64,000 bases of DNA. Source: Microcoleus sp. FACHB-672. Its GTDB lineage: Bacteria; Cyanobacteriota; Cyanobacteriia; Cyanobacteriales; Oscillatoriaceae. The stretch's first letter is position 1. Each line of letters opens with the position of its first letter. Below the pieces are notes generated by a model that was not told where the DNA came from, did not search any database, and was given only the letters and a program-made list of their open reading frames with translations. Shown one piece after another: positions 18,143 to 27,421 of the stretch. Both the position numbers and the translations under genes were made by a program. The stretch is from positions 186,001 to 250,000 of the forward strand of contig NZ_JACJOU010000033.1 of the NCBI RefSeq assembly GCF_014695725.1. The letters run 5' to 3'.

Positions 18143-18369
18143 CTTCTCGTGTGTAGAGTAATAAATAATTTTCCGTAATGCTGTATTCCTACAGCGCTAT
18201 GGTGGATTTGCTGCGGTTGTAGTCAATTCGCCATTCAAAGTCGAGTGCGGGAGTGAAGCACGCTAAGACGCTGGGGAGTCGTCAGCAAGTTTCGTTACAC
18301 TATAATAGCCTTCTCAAGCGCATATAATGGGCATCTTCCCGCAATGTGAGCGCACTTCACCGGCTAGCC

Positions 18370-20730
18370 ATGACTCAAACCACTGACTTTCTCAGCCTCC
18401 TCAACTCCTCCCAACGCCAAGCCGTTGAGCATTTCTGCGGGCCATTATTGGTTGTTGCCGGCGCAGGTTCCGGCAAAACACGGGCGCTAACTTTTCGGGT
18501 GGCAAATTTAATCCGCACCCACCGAGTCGATCCAGAAAATATTCTGGCGGTGACGTTCACCAACAAAGCGGCGCGGGAAATGAAAGAACGTATCGAGAAA
18601 TTATTCGCGCAGCAGCAAGCACTAGAAAGATACGGCAAGCCTTTTGATGCCTTAGTCCCCGAGGAGCAAACCAGGCTACGTTCAAAGGCGTATAAAACTT
18701 ATATTAAACCGCTTTGGGTGGGCACATTTCACAGCTTATGCGCTCGCATTCTTCGCTATGATATTGAAAAATTCCAAGACGAAAAGGGCCGCCGGTGGAA
18801 GCGAACGTTTTCTATTTTTGATGAATCGGACGCCCAAAGTCTTGTTAAAGAAATTGTTACGAAAACGCTAAATTTAGATGACAAGAAATTTGAGCCGCGT
18901 TCTGTGCGTTATGCGATTAGTAACGCCAAAAACCAGGGATTGAATCCGCAAGAACTTGAGCGAGAACAACCGAATATGCGCGGGCGGGTCATTGCTAATG
19001 CTTACAGCCTTTACCAAGACGCGCTTGCCGCTAATAACGCCCTTGATTTTGATGATTTGATTCGGGTGCCGGTGCAATTGCTCACGCAAAATGAGACGGT
19101 TTTAGGCTATTGGCATCAAAAGTTTTCTCATATTTTAGTAGATGAATATCAAGATACCAACCGAGTTCAGTATGATTTAATTCGGCTGCTGGTGACGAAC
19201 AACGAAAGCCCCAAAACCTTTAATAACTGGCAAAATCGCTCGGTTTTTGTGGTTGGGGATGTGGATCAGGCGATTTATTCTTTCCGTATGGCAGATTTCA
19301 AAATCTTGCTTGATTTTCAGCAAGACTTTGGGGACGGGTTGCCGGATGATGACACGCGCACGATGGTTAAATTAGAGGAAAATTACCGCTCTAGAGATAA
19401 CATTTTGCACACGGCAAATCATCTAATTCAAAAGAATACTCAGCGAATTGATAAAGTTTTGCGTCCGACGCGTGGAGAAGGTGAACCGATTTACTTGCAC
19501 CGTGCCGGCGATGAAATTGAAGAAGCTGAATTTGTTGTCGGCGAAGTTATAAAGTTGGTTCGCAAACACCCTGAATTGAAATGGGGCGATTTTGCAATTC
19601 TTTATCGCACAAATTCCCAGTCACGGGTGTTTGAAGAGTCGCTGGTTCGAGGGAATGTGCCTTATAATTTGGTCGGGGGACTGAAGTTTTACGATCGCAA
19701 AGAAGTTAAAGATATTGTTGCTTATCTGCGATTCATTGTTAATCCAGCAGACACGCTGAGTTTGGTAAGAATTATCAATACGCCTCGGCGTGGGATTGGG
19801 AAAGCAACTTTAGACCGGCTGCAAGATGCGGCGCAACAATTAACGATTCCATTATGGGAAATTCTCACGGATGATGAATCGGTGAATACGTTGGCGGGAC
19901 GGACTGCGAAGCCGATTCTTCAGTTTGTGGAAATGATGTGCCGGTGGCAGGCAAAAGCCCTACTTGAAGAGGGTAGTAAACCGACAAACGCTTCGGAAAT
20001 TGTGCAAGGCATTTTGGAAGATTCTGGTTATATTCAAGACTTGAAAACTCAAGGCACCGATGAAGCTGAAGATCGCTTAGCTAACGTATTGGAACTTTAT
20101 AATGCAGTGTTGCAATTTGAAGAAGAAAATCCGGAAGCAACCCTAGAAGATTTTGTGGCGAGTGCGGCGCTGAGTTCTGATATGGATAGCATGAAAGAAG
20201 AGGAATCGCGCGTTTCGGTGATGACGCTGCACGCGGCAAAAGGCTTAGAATTTCCTGTGGTATTTCTGGTAGGAATGGAACAAGGTTTGCTGCCTCATTT
20301 CCGTAGTTTAGACGATCCAGCTTCTTTAGAGGAGGAACGCCGGCTTTGTTATGTTGGCATTACTCGCGCACAGGAACGACTGTTTCTCACTCATGCCAGT
20401 GAGAGACGTACTTGGGGAAACAAGCAGCCGGCAATTCCTTCGTTATTTCTCTCAGAATTACCCAAAGAGTTTCTGAGTGGAAGTGGGGCAAAAAGTAAGA
20501 GTGCGGGAATGCAGAAGACTAAAGGGGCGGGGGATAAATTTACGCTCAAAAATTCTGCTAAAGTTTTAGATTGGAAAGTGGGTAATCGCGTGCTTGATGG
20601 GCGCTTTGGGGTTGGGGAAGTGACTCACCTTTTAGGATCGGGGGAGAAAGTAACGTTGGCGATTAAGTTTCCCGGTGCCGGTGTGAAGATTATCGATCCG
20701 AAGACTGCGCCGCTGCAACGACTGGAATGA
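18370..20730 (+). CDS. pcrA: UvrD/Rep-family ATP-dependent DNA helicase (PcrA-like)
   Basis: A superfamily 1A 3'-5' helicase for repair and replication. Motif I is AGAGSGKT (about 30-37), motif II VDEYQDTN, motif III VGDVDQAIYSFR, motif IV LEENYRSRDNI, motif V VMTLHAAKGLEFP and motif VI CYVGITRAQERL. The C-terminus (WKVGNRVLDGRFGVGEV) is the Tudor-like domain that contacts RNA polymerase in PcrA. ATG 18370 is preferred, giving 786 residues and starting directly before the Q-motif region. An in-frame GTG at 18346 would add eight residues. It is a monocistronic plus-strand gene after tRNA-His. All helicase motifs appear intact. Confidence 0.95.
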   Translation: MTQTTDFLSLLNSSQRQAVEHFCGPLLVVAGAGSGKTRALTFRVANLIRTHRVDPENILAVTFTNKAAREMKERIEKLFAQQQALERYGKPFDALVPEEQTRLRSKAYKTYIKPLWVGTFHSLCARILRYDIEKFQDEKGRRWKRTFSIFDESDAQSLVKEIVTKTLNLDDKKFEPRSVRYAISNAKNQGLNPQELEREQPNMRGRVIANAYSLYQDALAANNALDFDDLIRVPVQLLTQNETVLGYWHQKFSHILVDEYQDTNRVQYDLIRLLVTNNESPKTFNNWQNRSVFVVGDVDQAIYSFRMADFKILLDFQQDFGDGLPDDDTRTMVKLEENYRSRDNILHTANHLIQKNTQRIDKVLRPTRGEGEPIYLHRAGDEIEEAEFVVGEVIKLVRKHPELKWGDFAILYRTNSQSRVFEESLVRGNVPYNLVGGLKFYDRKEVKDIVAYLRFIVNPADTLSLVRIINTPRRGIGKATLDRLQDAAQQLTIPLWEILTDDESVNTLAGRTAKPILQFVEMMCRWQAKALLEEGSKPTNASEIVQGILEDSGYIQDLKTQGTDEAEDRLANVLELYNAVLQFEEENPEATLEDFVASAALSSDMDSMKEEESRVSVMTLHAAKGLEFPVVFLVGMEQGLLPHFRSLDDPASLEEERRLCYVGITRAQERLFLTHASERRTWGNKQPAIPSLFLSELPKEFLSGSGAKSKSAGMQKTKGAGDKFTLKNSAKVLDWKVGNRVLDGRFGVGEVTHLLGSGEKVTLAIKFPGAGVKIIDPKTAPLQRLE

Positions 20731-20818
20731 ATGATAATTTCATCAGCAAAATTCACCTAGCTTTGAGAAGCCGGTAACTGCTCACCTTCGTTATGGATGC
20801 TTTCAACAAGGCACCCAC

Positions 20819-20852
20819 AAAAAAAATGGTTGCATTTAAGTGCTGCAACCAT
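20819..20852 (-). terminator. Rho-independent terminator of the D-ribulokinase gene
   Basis: ATGGTTGCA (20826-20834) and TGCAACCAT (20844-20852) form a perfect 9-bp stem with a 9-base loop. On the minus strand the stem is followed directly by a run of eight U. The kinase gene ends at 20989, about 140 bases upstream on that strand. Confidence 0.85.
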
Positions 20853-20988
20853 CGAAGTTTGTGTCAATCAAGGTAACTGTTAATGTTATAACAATAAAAT
20901 TGGCCGGCACTTCCTCCTGTTAGGTCATCCAGCTGGGTGATTTTAAAAAAGTTCAAAATATGTAATCGGAATTTGCTGAGTGAATGCT

Positions 20989-22254
20989 TTATTGAGTGAG
21001 CTGGCGCATTGCTAATAATGCTGTGCCATAAGCTGCTTCGGTATGAGCCGGCACCCCCACCGGCACATTCAATAAACGTTCACGAATTGCACTCCAAACC
21101 GGGTTTTTAGCACCGCCGCCGGCAGTGTAAACGTGAGTTAATTTAGTTGTACCCAACTCTTGCAAAAGTTGATAAGCTTGCGCTTCAATTCGGGCAATAC
21201 TTTCTAACAAACCGTGTAAAAATTCTACTGGATTATCCGGGCGCGGTTCCAATCGTGGAGGCAAATTGGGATCGTTTATCGGGAAGCGATCACCGGCTTT
21301 GATCAAAGGATAGTAATCAAGCGGACTTTCTTGCTCAGGATCAATCTGCCGGCTGAGACTTTCTAGTTCAGTATCGGTGAAAAATTGCCGCAGCACCGCG
21401 CCGCCGGTGTTGGAAGCGCCGCCAACTAGCCACAGATCCTCTAGCCGGTGACTGTAAATACCATAGCGAGCATCATCAATGCGAGTTCGGCTGAGCAGCT
21501 TGAGTACGAGGGTGGAACCGAGGGAGGTTACTGCTTCTCCGGGGGATTGCACCCCGCTTGCGAGAAATGCGGCAATGCTGTCCGTGGTGCCGGCACACAC
21601 CTGACAATCTGCCGGCAAGCCAAACTGCTGAGCAATTTCTGCCGTTATTTCCCCCACCGGCATCCCTGGCTTGACGATTTCTGGCAAATGTGGAATTGAT
21701 TTTATATCTAATAACCAATTGGGATAGCACAAACGCTCAGGGTCATAACCTAGCTTCAGGGCGTTGTGATAATCGCTGATACCGAGCCGGTTATGTAATA
21801 AAAAGGCTAACCAATCGGCTTGATGTAGGAAATAATGCTTTTGCAGTGGCAAGTTTAACTTATGCCTAAACCATAGAAGTTTAGCCAAACTGGAAGTGGC
21901 GCTAATTACCGGATGATTTGCGGGTGCGATGGTTTTTAACTCCTGCATCACCGCGACGCCTCGCCCATCGTTGTAGAGAAGTGGTTCAGCAATGGGTTTA
22001 CCACCGGCATCGCAGAGCAAAACCGTGGAAGAGGTGCCATTAATCGCAATTGCCCTAAGATCGCGGCAGATTTCCTGGGGAATTTGAGAAATTAAGGTAA
22101 ATAACGCGGTTTGCCAGAGATCCGGCAAATGATTTTGCAAATCGCTGGTGGCATTAAAAGGATACTGTGCCTCGGCGTGAAGGGTGCCGGCAGCATCAAT
22201 TGCAACAGCCCGTGCGCCGGTGGTGCCGAAATCTATACCGAGATAGAAGTTCAT
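20989..22254 (-). CDS. FGGY-family D-ribulose kinase (SePSK-like)
   Basis: A cytoplasmic sugar kinase of 421 residues from the ATG at 22254. The longer frame has 22 unsupported residues. GIDFGTTGAR (6-15) is the phosphate-1 motif. NGTSSTVLLCD, DYHNALKLGYDPE, CAGTTDSIAAFLASG, EAVTSLGST and YTAGGGAKNPVW closely match the Synechococcus elongatus SePSK protein as I remember it, which was shown to phosphorylate D-ribulose. Annotation pipelines often call it xylulokinase. The chloroplast homologue XK-1 belongs to the same group. It could recycle free ribulose into the pentose phosphate/Calvin pool. The gene is divergent from the ABC ATPase gene, with their starts 94 bases apart. Confidence 0.88.
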   Translation of the reverse strand: MNFYLGIDFGTTGARAVAIDAAGTLHAEAQYPFNATSDLQNHLPDLWQTALFTLISQIPQEICRDLRAIAINGTSSTVLLCDAGGKPIAEPLLYNDGRGVAVMQELKTIAPANHPVISATSSLAKLLWFRHKLNLPLQKHYFLHQADWLAFLLHNRLGISDYHNALKLGYDPERLCYPNWLLDIKSIPHLPEIVKPGMPVGEITAEIAQQFGLPADCQVCAGTTDSIAAFLASGVQSPGEAVTSLGSTLVLKLLSRTRIDDARYGIYSHRLEDLWLVGGASNTGGAVLRQFFTDTELESLSRQIDPEQESPLDYYPLIKAGDRFPINDPNLPPRLEPRPDNPVEFLHGLLESIARIEAQAYQLLQELGTTKLTHVYTAGGGAKNPVWSAIRERLLNVPVGVPAHTEAAYGTALLAMRQLTQ

Positions 22255-22348
22255 CGCTGTGTTTTTTGACAAATTAGGGTTGATAATATGAGCCGGCACC
22301 ACTTTTGCCGATAATCTCACACGGTTGATTAATCTTCAATAAACATTT

Positions 22349-23200
22349 ATGGGTGCTGCCGTCTCGCTCCAGAACGTTCACAAAGTTTATAACAACGTCC
22401 CCGTCGTTGACGAACTCTCTTTTACCCTCGAAGCCGGCGAAATGTTCGGTTTGCTTGGCCCAAATGGAGCCGGCAAATCGACAACGATTCGGATGCTCAC
22501 CACCCTGACGCGCCCCACGAGTGGACGGATAGAAGTGGCCGGTTATGATGTCACGCGGCAAGCAGCCCAAGTTAAGCAGTCAATTGGCGTTGTGTTGCAA
22601 CAAATTAGTGTTGACAACGATTTGTCTGTGTGGGAAAACATGGAATTTCACGGGCGTTTGCATCATATTCCCAACCCTAGCCGGCAGAAATTGATTAACC
22701 AGTGGCTCGAATATGTCGAACTTGCAGATCGCCGGGACGATCTGGTGAAAACCTTGTCTGGAGGGATGAAGCGCCGGCTGCAAATTGCCAGAGCACTGTT
22801 GCATGAACCGAAAATTCTATTTCTAGATGAACCAACTGTCGGACTCGATCCGCAAACTCGCCGCCGGCTGTGGGAAATTATCCGTGATTTGAACAAGCAG
22901 GGAATGACGATGCTGCTGACAACTCACTATATGGATGAGGTAGAGTATTTATGCGATCGCATCGGGATTATGGATGCCGGCAAACTGATTGAACTGGGCA
23001 CCTTGGAACAGTTACGGCAGAAACACGGCGAAGGACTGGTAATGAAGCAAATTGGGGATCGCTGGGAATATTTGTTTTTCCCGAACTTGGAACAAGCGAA
23101 TGCCCACCTTGAACAGCAAAGCGATAAAACCGGCATGATGGTACGCCCCTCCAATTTGGAAGATATTTTTGTGGAACTCACAGGACGCCAGTTAGACTAA
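22349..23200 (+). CDS. ABC transporter ATP-binding protein (DrrA/CcmA-like)
   Basis: A 283-residue cytoplasmic ATPase. Walker A is GPNGAGKST (37-45), the signature LSGGMKRRLQIARALL begins at 136, Walker B is ILFLDEPT (156-163), and the H-loop is TTHYMDEVE. The C-terminal extension (GDRWEYLFFP ... LEDIFVELTGRQL) is typical of DrrA-type exporters of lipids, polysaccharide precursors or drugs. No membrane permease gene lies beside it, so the partner is encoded elsewhere. scpB follows after 80 bases in the same direction, separated by tandem heptamers. The ATG at 22349 is the first in frame. Confidence 0.9.
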   Translation: MGAAVSLQNVHKVYNNVPVVDELSFTLEAGEMFGLLGPNGAGKSTTIRMLTTLTRPTSGRIEVAGYDVTRQAAQVKQSIGVVLQQISVDNDLSVWENMEFHGRLHHIPNPSRQKLINQWLEYVELADRRDDLVKTLSGGMKRRLQIARALLHEPKILFLDEPTVGLDPQTRRRLWEIIRDLNKQGMTMLLTTHYMDEVEYLCDRIGIMDAGKLIELGTLEQLRQKHGEGLVMKQIGDRWEYLFFPNLEQANAHLEQQSDKTGMMVRPSNLEDIFVELTGRQLD

Positions 23201-23240
23201 CCAAGCGGCTACCCATTTTAGATTTTCGATTATTCGCTCA

Positions 23241-23280
23241 TCTAAAATTTAAAATCTAAAATCTAAAATCTAAAATCTCA
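23241..23280. repeat. Tandem heptamer TCTAAAA array abutting the scpB start
   Basis: Five 7-bp units (TCTAAAA, TTTAAAA, then TCTAAAA x3) plus a partial TCTCA fill 23241-23280 and end immediately before the ATG at 23281. The preceding TTTTAGATTTT (about 23216-23226) is complementary to the unit, so a hairpin with any copy is possible. No Shine-Dalgarno sequence is present. Confidence 0.9.
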
Positions 23281-23799
23281 ATGCATCGTTTAGCTACCAA
23301 AATAGAAGCCATTCTCTACCTAAAGGGGCAACCCCTTTCCCTTGCAGAAATTCTTGAATATGCTGGTTGTGAGAAAGACGACGCGGAAGACGCTTTGATT
23401 GAATTGATGAACGACTACGCGCACCGCGACAGCGCTTTAGAAGTGGTTGAAACGCCGGCTGGATTTTGCTTGCAACTGCGAGACACCTTCCAAGAGTTAG
23501 TACAAACGATTATTCCCTTAGATTTAGGGCTGGGCGCACTGCGGACTTTGGCTGTGATCGCCCTCAAAGCGCCGATTACGCAAACTGAATTAGTTGAACT
23601 GCGTGGTTCTGGCGCTTATCAGCACGTTCAAGAACTTTTGGAACTGGGTTTTGTTCGCAGACGCCGGCAAACCGATGGCCGGTCTTATTGGTTGCAGATA
23701 ACCGATAAGTTTCATCAATATTTCCAAGTTGATCAATTGCCTCAGCAGCTAGAATTGAAATTCCCCCTCAGTGGTGAGGAAAACTTGGAAGAAGAATAA
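23281..23799 (+). CDS. scpB: Segregation and condensation protein B
   Basis: A 172-residue regulatory subunit of the SMC-ScpAB condensin, which compacts and segregates the nucleoid. Two winged-helix domains are visible, with family signatures EAILYLKGQPLSLAEI near the start and ALRTLAVIALKAPITQTELVELRG followed by VQELLELGFVRRR. The acidic tail EENLEEE is common. The start ATG has no Shine-Dalgarno sequence, and its upstream region is a heptamer tandem repeat. scpA is not nearby. It may be read through from the ABC ATPase gene. Confidence 0.93.
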   Translation: MHRLATKIEAILYLKGQPLSLAEILEYAGCEKDDAEDALIELMNDYAHRDSALEVVETPAGFCLQLRDTFQELVQTIIPLDLGLGALRTLAVIALKAPITQTELVELRGSGAYQHVQELLELGFVRRRRQTDGRSYWLQITDKFHQYFQVDQLPQQLELKFPLSGEENLEEE

Positions 23800-23933
23800 A
23801 ACATCTATCTTTAGCATTAACTGACGCTGGAATTCTCCATCCACAACAGCGGAGTATGCCTAGCTGGCAGAGGCGTCATTTTATCAGAATGGTCTAGAGT
23901 AGATAATAAGAAAGGCAGACATTTAGAGGCCAC

Positions 23934-24296
23934 ATGGTGTTTAACCCTGACTTTAACGAATCCGACACTGACGACAGCGAAACCAACCCGCTGCTGAAAT
24001 ATCTCCAGCACCAGCCCCCAGAGGTTTTGGCCCGTGTGGCCAAGTCCGCCAGTCCCGAAATTAAGCAAATCATTTCTCAAAACGTCAAAGGACTGGTGGG
24101 ACTGCTTCCCTCCGATCATTTTGATGTTCACATCACAACCAACCGCGAAAACTTGGCAGGGTTGCTGGCTTCAGCCATGATGACCGGCTATTTTCTGCGG
24201 CAGATGGAACAGCGAATGCAACTAGATGAAAGTCTAGAAGATTGTATGTCCCTGCACCGCGATTCGTCTGCCGGTGGAGAATCCGAGCGCGATTAA
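23934..24296 (+). CDS. DUF760 domain protein
   Basis: A 120-residue soluble protein of the DUF760 family, conserved in cyanobacteria and chloroplasts. The core NPLLKYLQHQPPEVLARVAKSASPEIKQII and the segment LASAMMTGYFLRQMEQRM are recognisable, with a variable acidic tail. In plants a DUF760 protein is linked to chloroplast stress and degradation signalling. The bacterial role is unknown. It follows scpB by 134 bases, transcribed in the same direction. Confidence 0.85.
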   Translation: MVFNPDFNESDTDDSETNPLLKYLQHQPPEVLARVAKSASPEIKQIISQNVKGLVGLLPSDHFDVHITTNRENLAGLLASAMMTGYFLRQMEQRMQLDESLEDCMSLHRDSSAGGESERD

Positions 24297-24356
24297 CGTT
24301 TAGCGCCCAGCGGTTCACTGCCAGTGAGCCGGCGCAAATCTAGCGCTTTCGGCAAC

Positions 24357-25568
24357 TTATTCTAGCTGTTTGAGGGGAAAGGCATCGGGCCGCACTTCAA
24401 TCCGCTGGATCTTCCCGTTGCGGTTAATTTCCAAATTTAGTTCGCTGCCAACGCCACTCGCTTCGACGCGATCCTGTACTTCTTCTGTCTTCTCAATGGC
24501 AGCGCCGTCGATCTTTTGGATAATATCTCCCTCACGCAAACCGGCTTTCTGTGCCGGCGAGTCATTCAAAACGCCTAAAATCAACACTCCCTTGTCCTGC
24601 GTAATTTTGAAGTTCCCTTTCGCTTGCTCATTGATTTCTTCTCGCCGCGCCGGGGTGAGCTCTACCATTTTAATGCCCAAAAAGGGATGTTCAGCACGGC
24701 CTTTGGTGGTTAAGTCTGTGGCAACGCGTGTGGCGGTTTCAATGGGGATCGAGAAACCTAAACCTTGAGCGTTCGCCCGAATCGCAGTATTAATTCCAAT
24801 CACTTCCCCTAGGTCATTTAACAAAGGGCCACCTGAATTGCCGGGATTGATGGCAGCATCGGTTTGAATGAAGCGAACACGTTTATCAGGAATTCCCACC
24901 TGAGAACTAGAGCGACCTGTGGCGCTGATAATGCCAACAGTGACGGAATTGTCTAAGCCGAGGGGGTTGCCAATGGCAATCGCCCACTGTCCGGGAACGA
25001 GGGATTCAGATTTGCCGAGTTGGACTGTGGGTAGATCCTTGGCGTCAATTTTCACCACAGCCACATCGGTGAGGGGATCGGTGCCTAATACTTTGCCTTT
25101 AAATGTGCGGCCATCTTTGAGTGTGACATCCACAACATCTGCGCCGGCAACAACGTGGGCGTTGGTGAGCATCTCTCCGTCGCTGCTGATAATGAATCCA
25201 GAACCCGTCCCGCGCTCAAACTGTTCTTCAGGAATGGGGGCATCTTCACCGAAAAACTGCCGGAAGAGGGGATTATCTAAAGCTTTGGGAATTTGTGCGG
25301 CAATTTTACGGGCTGAGTCGATCCGCACGACTGCCGGCCCGACTTTTTGGGCAACTTCGGCAACAAAGTTAGGGTTTCCTCGCGCTATCAATGCAGATTT
25401 GGATGCCGGCAATGGCGCTAGGGCCGGTTTTCGCAGCACCACCGGCAAGGTTTGGGGATTGTTGGCGTCTTTCTGAGCTTCCAGATAGCGACTGCCTAAA
25501 AATCCCGCACCGCCGCCTATGGCTAGCAAGCTTACATAAACGCTCAACTGCTTTAATAATGAACTCAT
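24357..25568 (-). CDS. HtrA/Deg-family trypsin-like serine protease with PDZ domain
   Basis: A periplasmic or thylakoid-lumen quality-control protease of 403 residues. An N-terminal signal-anchor covers about 7-27. The chymotrypsin-like domain shows His138 (TNAHVV), Asp168 (LTDVAVV) and Ser245 (NPGNSGGP), and a single PDZ domain covers about 290-395 (GVLILGVLNDSPAQKAGLREGDIIQKIDG). This is the HhoA/HhoB/HtrA architecture of cyanobacteria, which degrades damaged proteins, including photosystem II subunits, under light and heat stress. Which of the three paralogues it is cannot be settled here. It is convergent with the DUF760 gene. Confidence 0.94.
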   Translation of the reverse strand: MSSLLKQLSVYVSLLAIGGGAGFLGSRYLEAQKDANNPQTLPVVLRKPALAPLPASKSALIARGNPNFVAEVAQKVGPAVVRIDSARKIAAQIPKALDNPLFRQFFGEDAPIPEEQFERGTGSGFIISSDGEMLTNAHVVAGADVVDVTLKDGRTFKGKVLGTDPLTDVAVVKIDAKDLPTVQLGKSESLVPGQWAIAIGNPLGLDNSVTVGIISATGRSSSQVGIPDKRVRFIQTDAAINPGNSGGPLLNDLGEVIGINTAIRANAQGLGFSIPIETATRVATDLTTKGRAEHPFLGIKMVELTPARREEINEQAKGNFKITQDKGVLILGVLNDSPAQKAGLREGDIIQKIDGAAIEKTEEVQDRVEASGVGSELNLEINRNGKIQRIEVRPDAFPLKQLE

Positions 25569-25879
25569 AGATTTTCCCTATCTGACGGCGATACAGGACA
25601 TAACTCTACTTTAGTCAAATATTCAGCAATTCGGGCTGCAACGACCTCGTTCTTCAACAACTAATAACAAGCCGCAATTTTATTTGTCCTGCCGCCTTTA
25701 TTTCCCAGATGTTTGGTGCCGGTGAAATCTATCTCATGTAAGATCCGGGAATTTCAGCCTCAGGCTTCAGATTATTGGGAATTCTAATAACATTCAATCT
25801 TTAATTTGTCAATAAAAGCGCATTAATTCCCCAACCGGCCTGTGCTTTAGAAAAAGAGCAAATCCTCTCATTTTTCCGC

Positions 25880-26329
25880 TCAACTCGCCTGAATGGCGTC
25901 TTTTTCTTCTGCTAATTGTTTGAGGTGAAGCACAGCATTTTTGATTGTTTGAGCCATTTCTTCTTGATTGATTTGACCGGCTTCTTCGTTCAATGCTTGC
26001 CAATTTTGGGTAAAGGTTAACATTAAAGTATCTCCTGATTTGTCATAGAGAGGACTATCAATTTTGTTGATAATTTCTCCTGAGAAAAGCGGATGCCCGG
26101 CTAATGTAAATTTTATTTCTCTGGCTTCTTCGTTGATAGTGATTCTTTCTTTTAGCTGCATTTTAGGAAGTTTCATTTCTCGAAGAATGCCATCCTCATA
26201 CTTTTCTATCACGTTAACTTCTTCTACCTCAGTAATATAACGCTGGGGGTTTTCTACTTTATCCACTAACATTCCCCACAGTGTTTCAAGCGAGGCGGTA
26301 ACGGGGCTAGTGAAGGTGGTGTAAGGCAT
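25880..26329 (-). CDS. DUF1857-like SRPBCC-fold protein
   Basis: A 149-residue protein from the ATG at 26329 (MPYTTFTSPV). It resembles the DUF1857/AtaL-like group of the START/SRPBCC fold: YTTFTSPVTASLETLW at the start, a central RYITEVEEVNVIEKYEDGILREM strand region, LKERITINEEAREIKFTL, and a C-terminal helix. Such proteins bind hydrophobic ligands or act as cyclase/hydrolase-like proteins, but no activity can be assigned. A longer frame reaching 26380 would add 17 Ser-rich residues and is less likely. It is single, with no operon partner. Confidence 0.7.
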   Translation of the reverse strand: MPYTTFTSPVTASLETLWGMLVDKVENPQRYITEVEEVNVIEKYEDGILREMKLPKMQLKERITINEEAREIKFTLAGHPLFSGEIINKIDSPLYDKSGDTLMLTFTQNWQALNEEAGQINQEEMAQTIKNAVLHLKQLAEEKDAIQAS

Positions 26330-27421
26330 AAGAGATGATTCCCAAGAAATTGTTGAATTGCACGAGGACAGAGAAGACAAGAAAGCAGTGCGTTAACGTT
26401 TGCTGCGGCTTCCTGCGATTGTAGGATTTTCCCTTGCCGGTGAAACGTCTTGCCTCTCAACTGTAGCACCGTCTTGGGGAGGGCAAAAGTCAACTTTCGT
26501 TGCATTGGCAGATGCTTAGGGAGTTAAATGTCATTGTGAGATTTGCAGATCACACAACACTTGGATCTCGTTGAGGTGCTGTCCCTCCGCTTAGCGGAGA
26601 GTGAGGGGGAGGAATTCGCGTTTCTGAAACACTTGCCGGTGACAAGCCGGTGAAGCGAACTCTAGCATTTTGCTGCGACTCAACTCATATCATCCTGACT
26701 TTATGAGTTTTTCTGAGTAAAAAATAGTGTTCCTACATTTTTTGTACAAAAAAACTCAGTTTTTGCAGAGGCCGGTTTCGCAATAATCGCAGCTAATGCG
26801 TCTAGGGGATCTTTGAGAAGACGCTTGATTATTTCATAGTCGGCTCTCAGTCAACCTTTAATTTGCTTGGAATCCCTCTTGCAAAAGTTCAATACAACCG
26901 ACTAAATCATCTTTGGTTAGTGTTGATTCTGCTCCTCATCTGCCGCAGCGCGAATTAGCTTTGACCCCCACTGTAGGAATTTGTAAGTTATGCTATAAAA
27001 AACTCAAATTCAGGTTTGTTTTGAATGAGAGTGCGTGTCCCCCATCAGCAGCCTTAGTAATTCAAAGTTTTGATTTTTCTACCCTTTGTTTCATAGAGGA
27101 CATTTTTGGAAGCCGGCGGGGTAGAGGCGCTGCATCGTATTTAATTAGATTGGAAGTTTATTTGTCAAGCTTTTCTTTAATCTTTTTCAAATTAAAGGAG
27201 TTTAATTGTTCAAGATTTGGCCACATTAAAACTTAGCAATGGCCTGCAATGCTGTTTAAACAATAAAATTTCAGGGGTTGCAATTTAGAAGTTGCAGTTA
27301 TTGCTCAAGGCTGTTAAGAACAATAAATTTGAGCCGCTTCCGTCATCATAATTTACTGGTCGGCTGCGGTTAGGTTTAAATCTTTCAAACTCTGACGTGT
27401 TAGTAAGGATAGAGTTGAACT
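26330..27421. other. Long intergenic region upstream of the MHYT kinase
   Basis: About 1.1 kb without a supportable gene. A 107-codon plus-strand frame at 26913 is Phe/Ser/Cys-rich, has no ribosome site and no recognisable domain. A tight hairpin CTCCGC-TTA-GCGGAG lies at 26585-26599. The stretch may hold the kinase promoter and degraded sequence, but nothing in it could be identified. Confidence 0.5.

Noticed and set aside
22349-23200. Complete ABC exporter for the polysaccharide
   Set aside because: The ATPase gene is 8 kb from the polysaccharide locus and has no permease neighbour. The locus has its own Wzx flippase.
26585-26599. Tight CTCCGC/GCGGAG hairpin as a terminator
   Set aside because: There is no U-run on either strand and no adjacent gene end. 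It may be a dispersed short palindrome.
26913-27236. 107-codon open frame upstream of the MHYT kinase
   Set aside because: No ribosome site, odd Cys/Phe/Ser composition, no recognisable fold; treated as chance.
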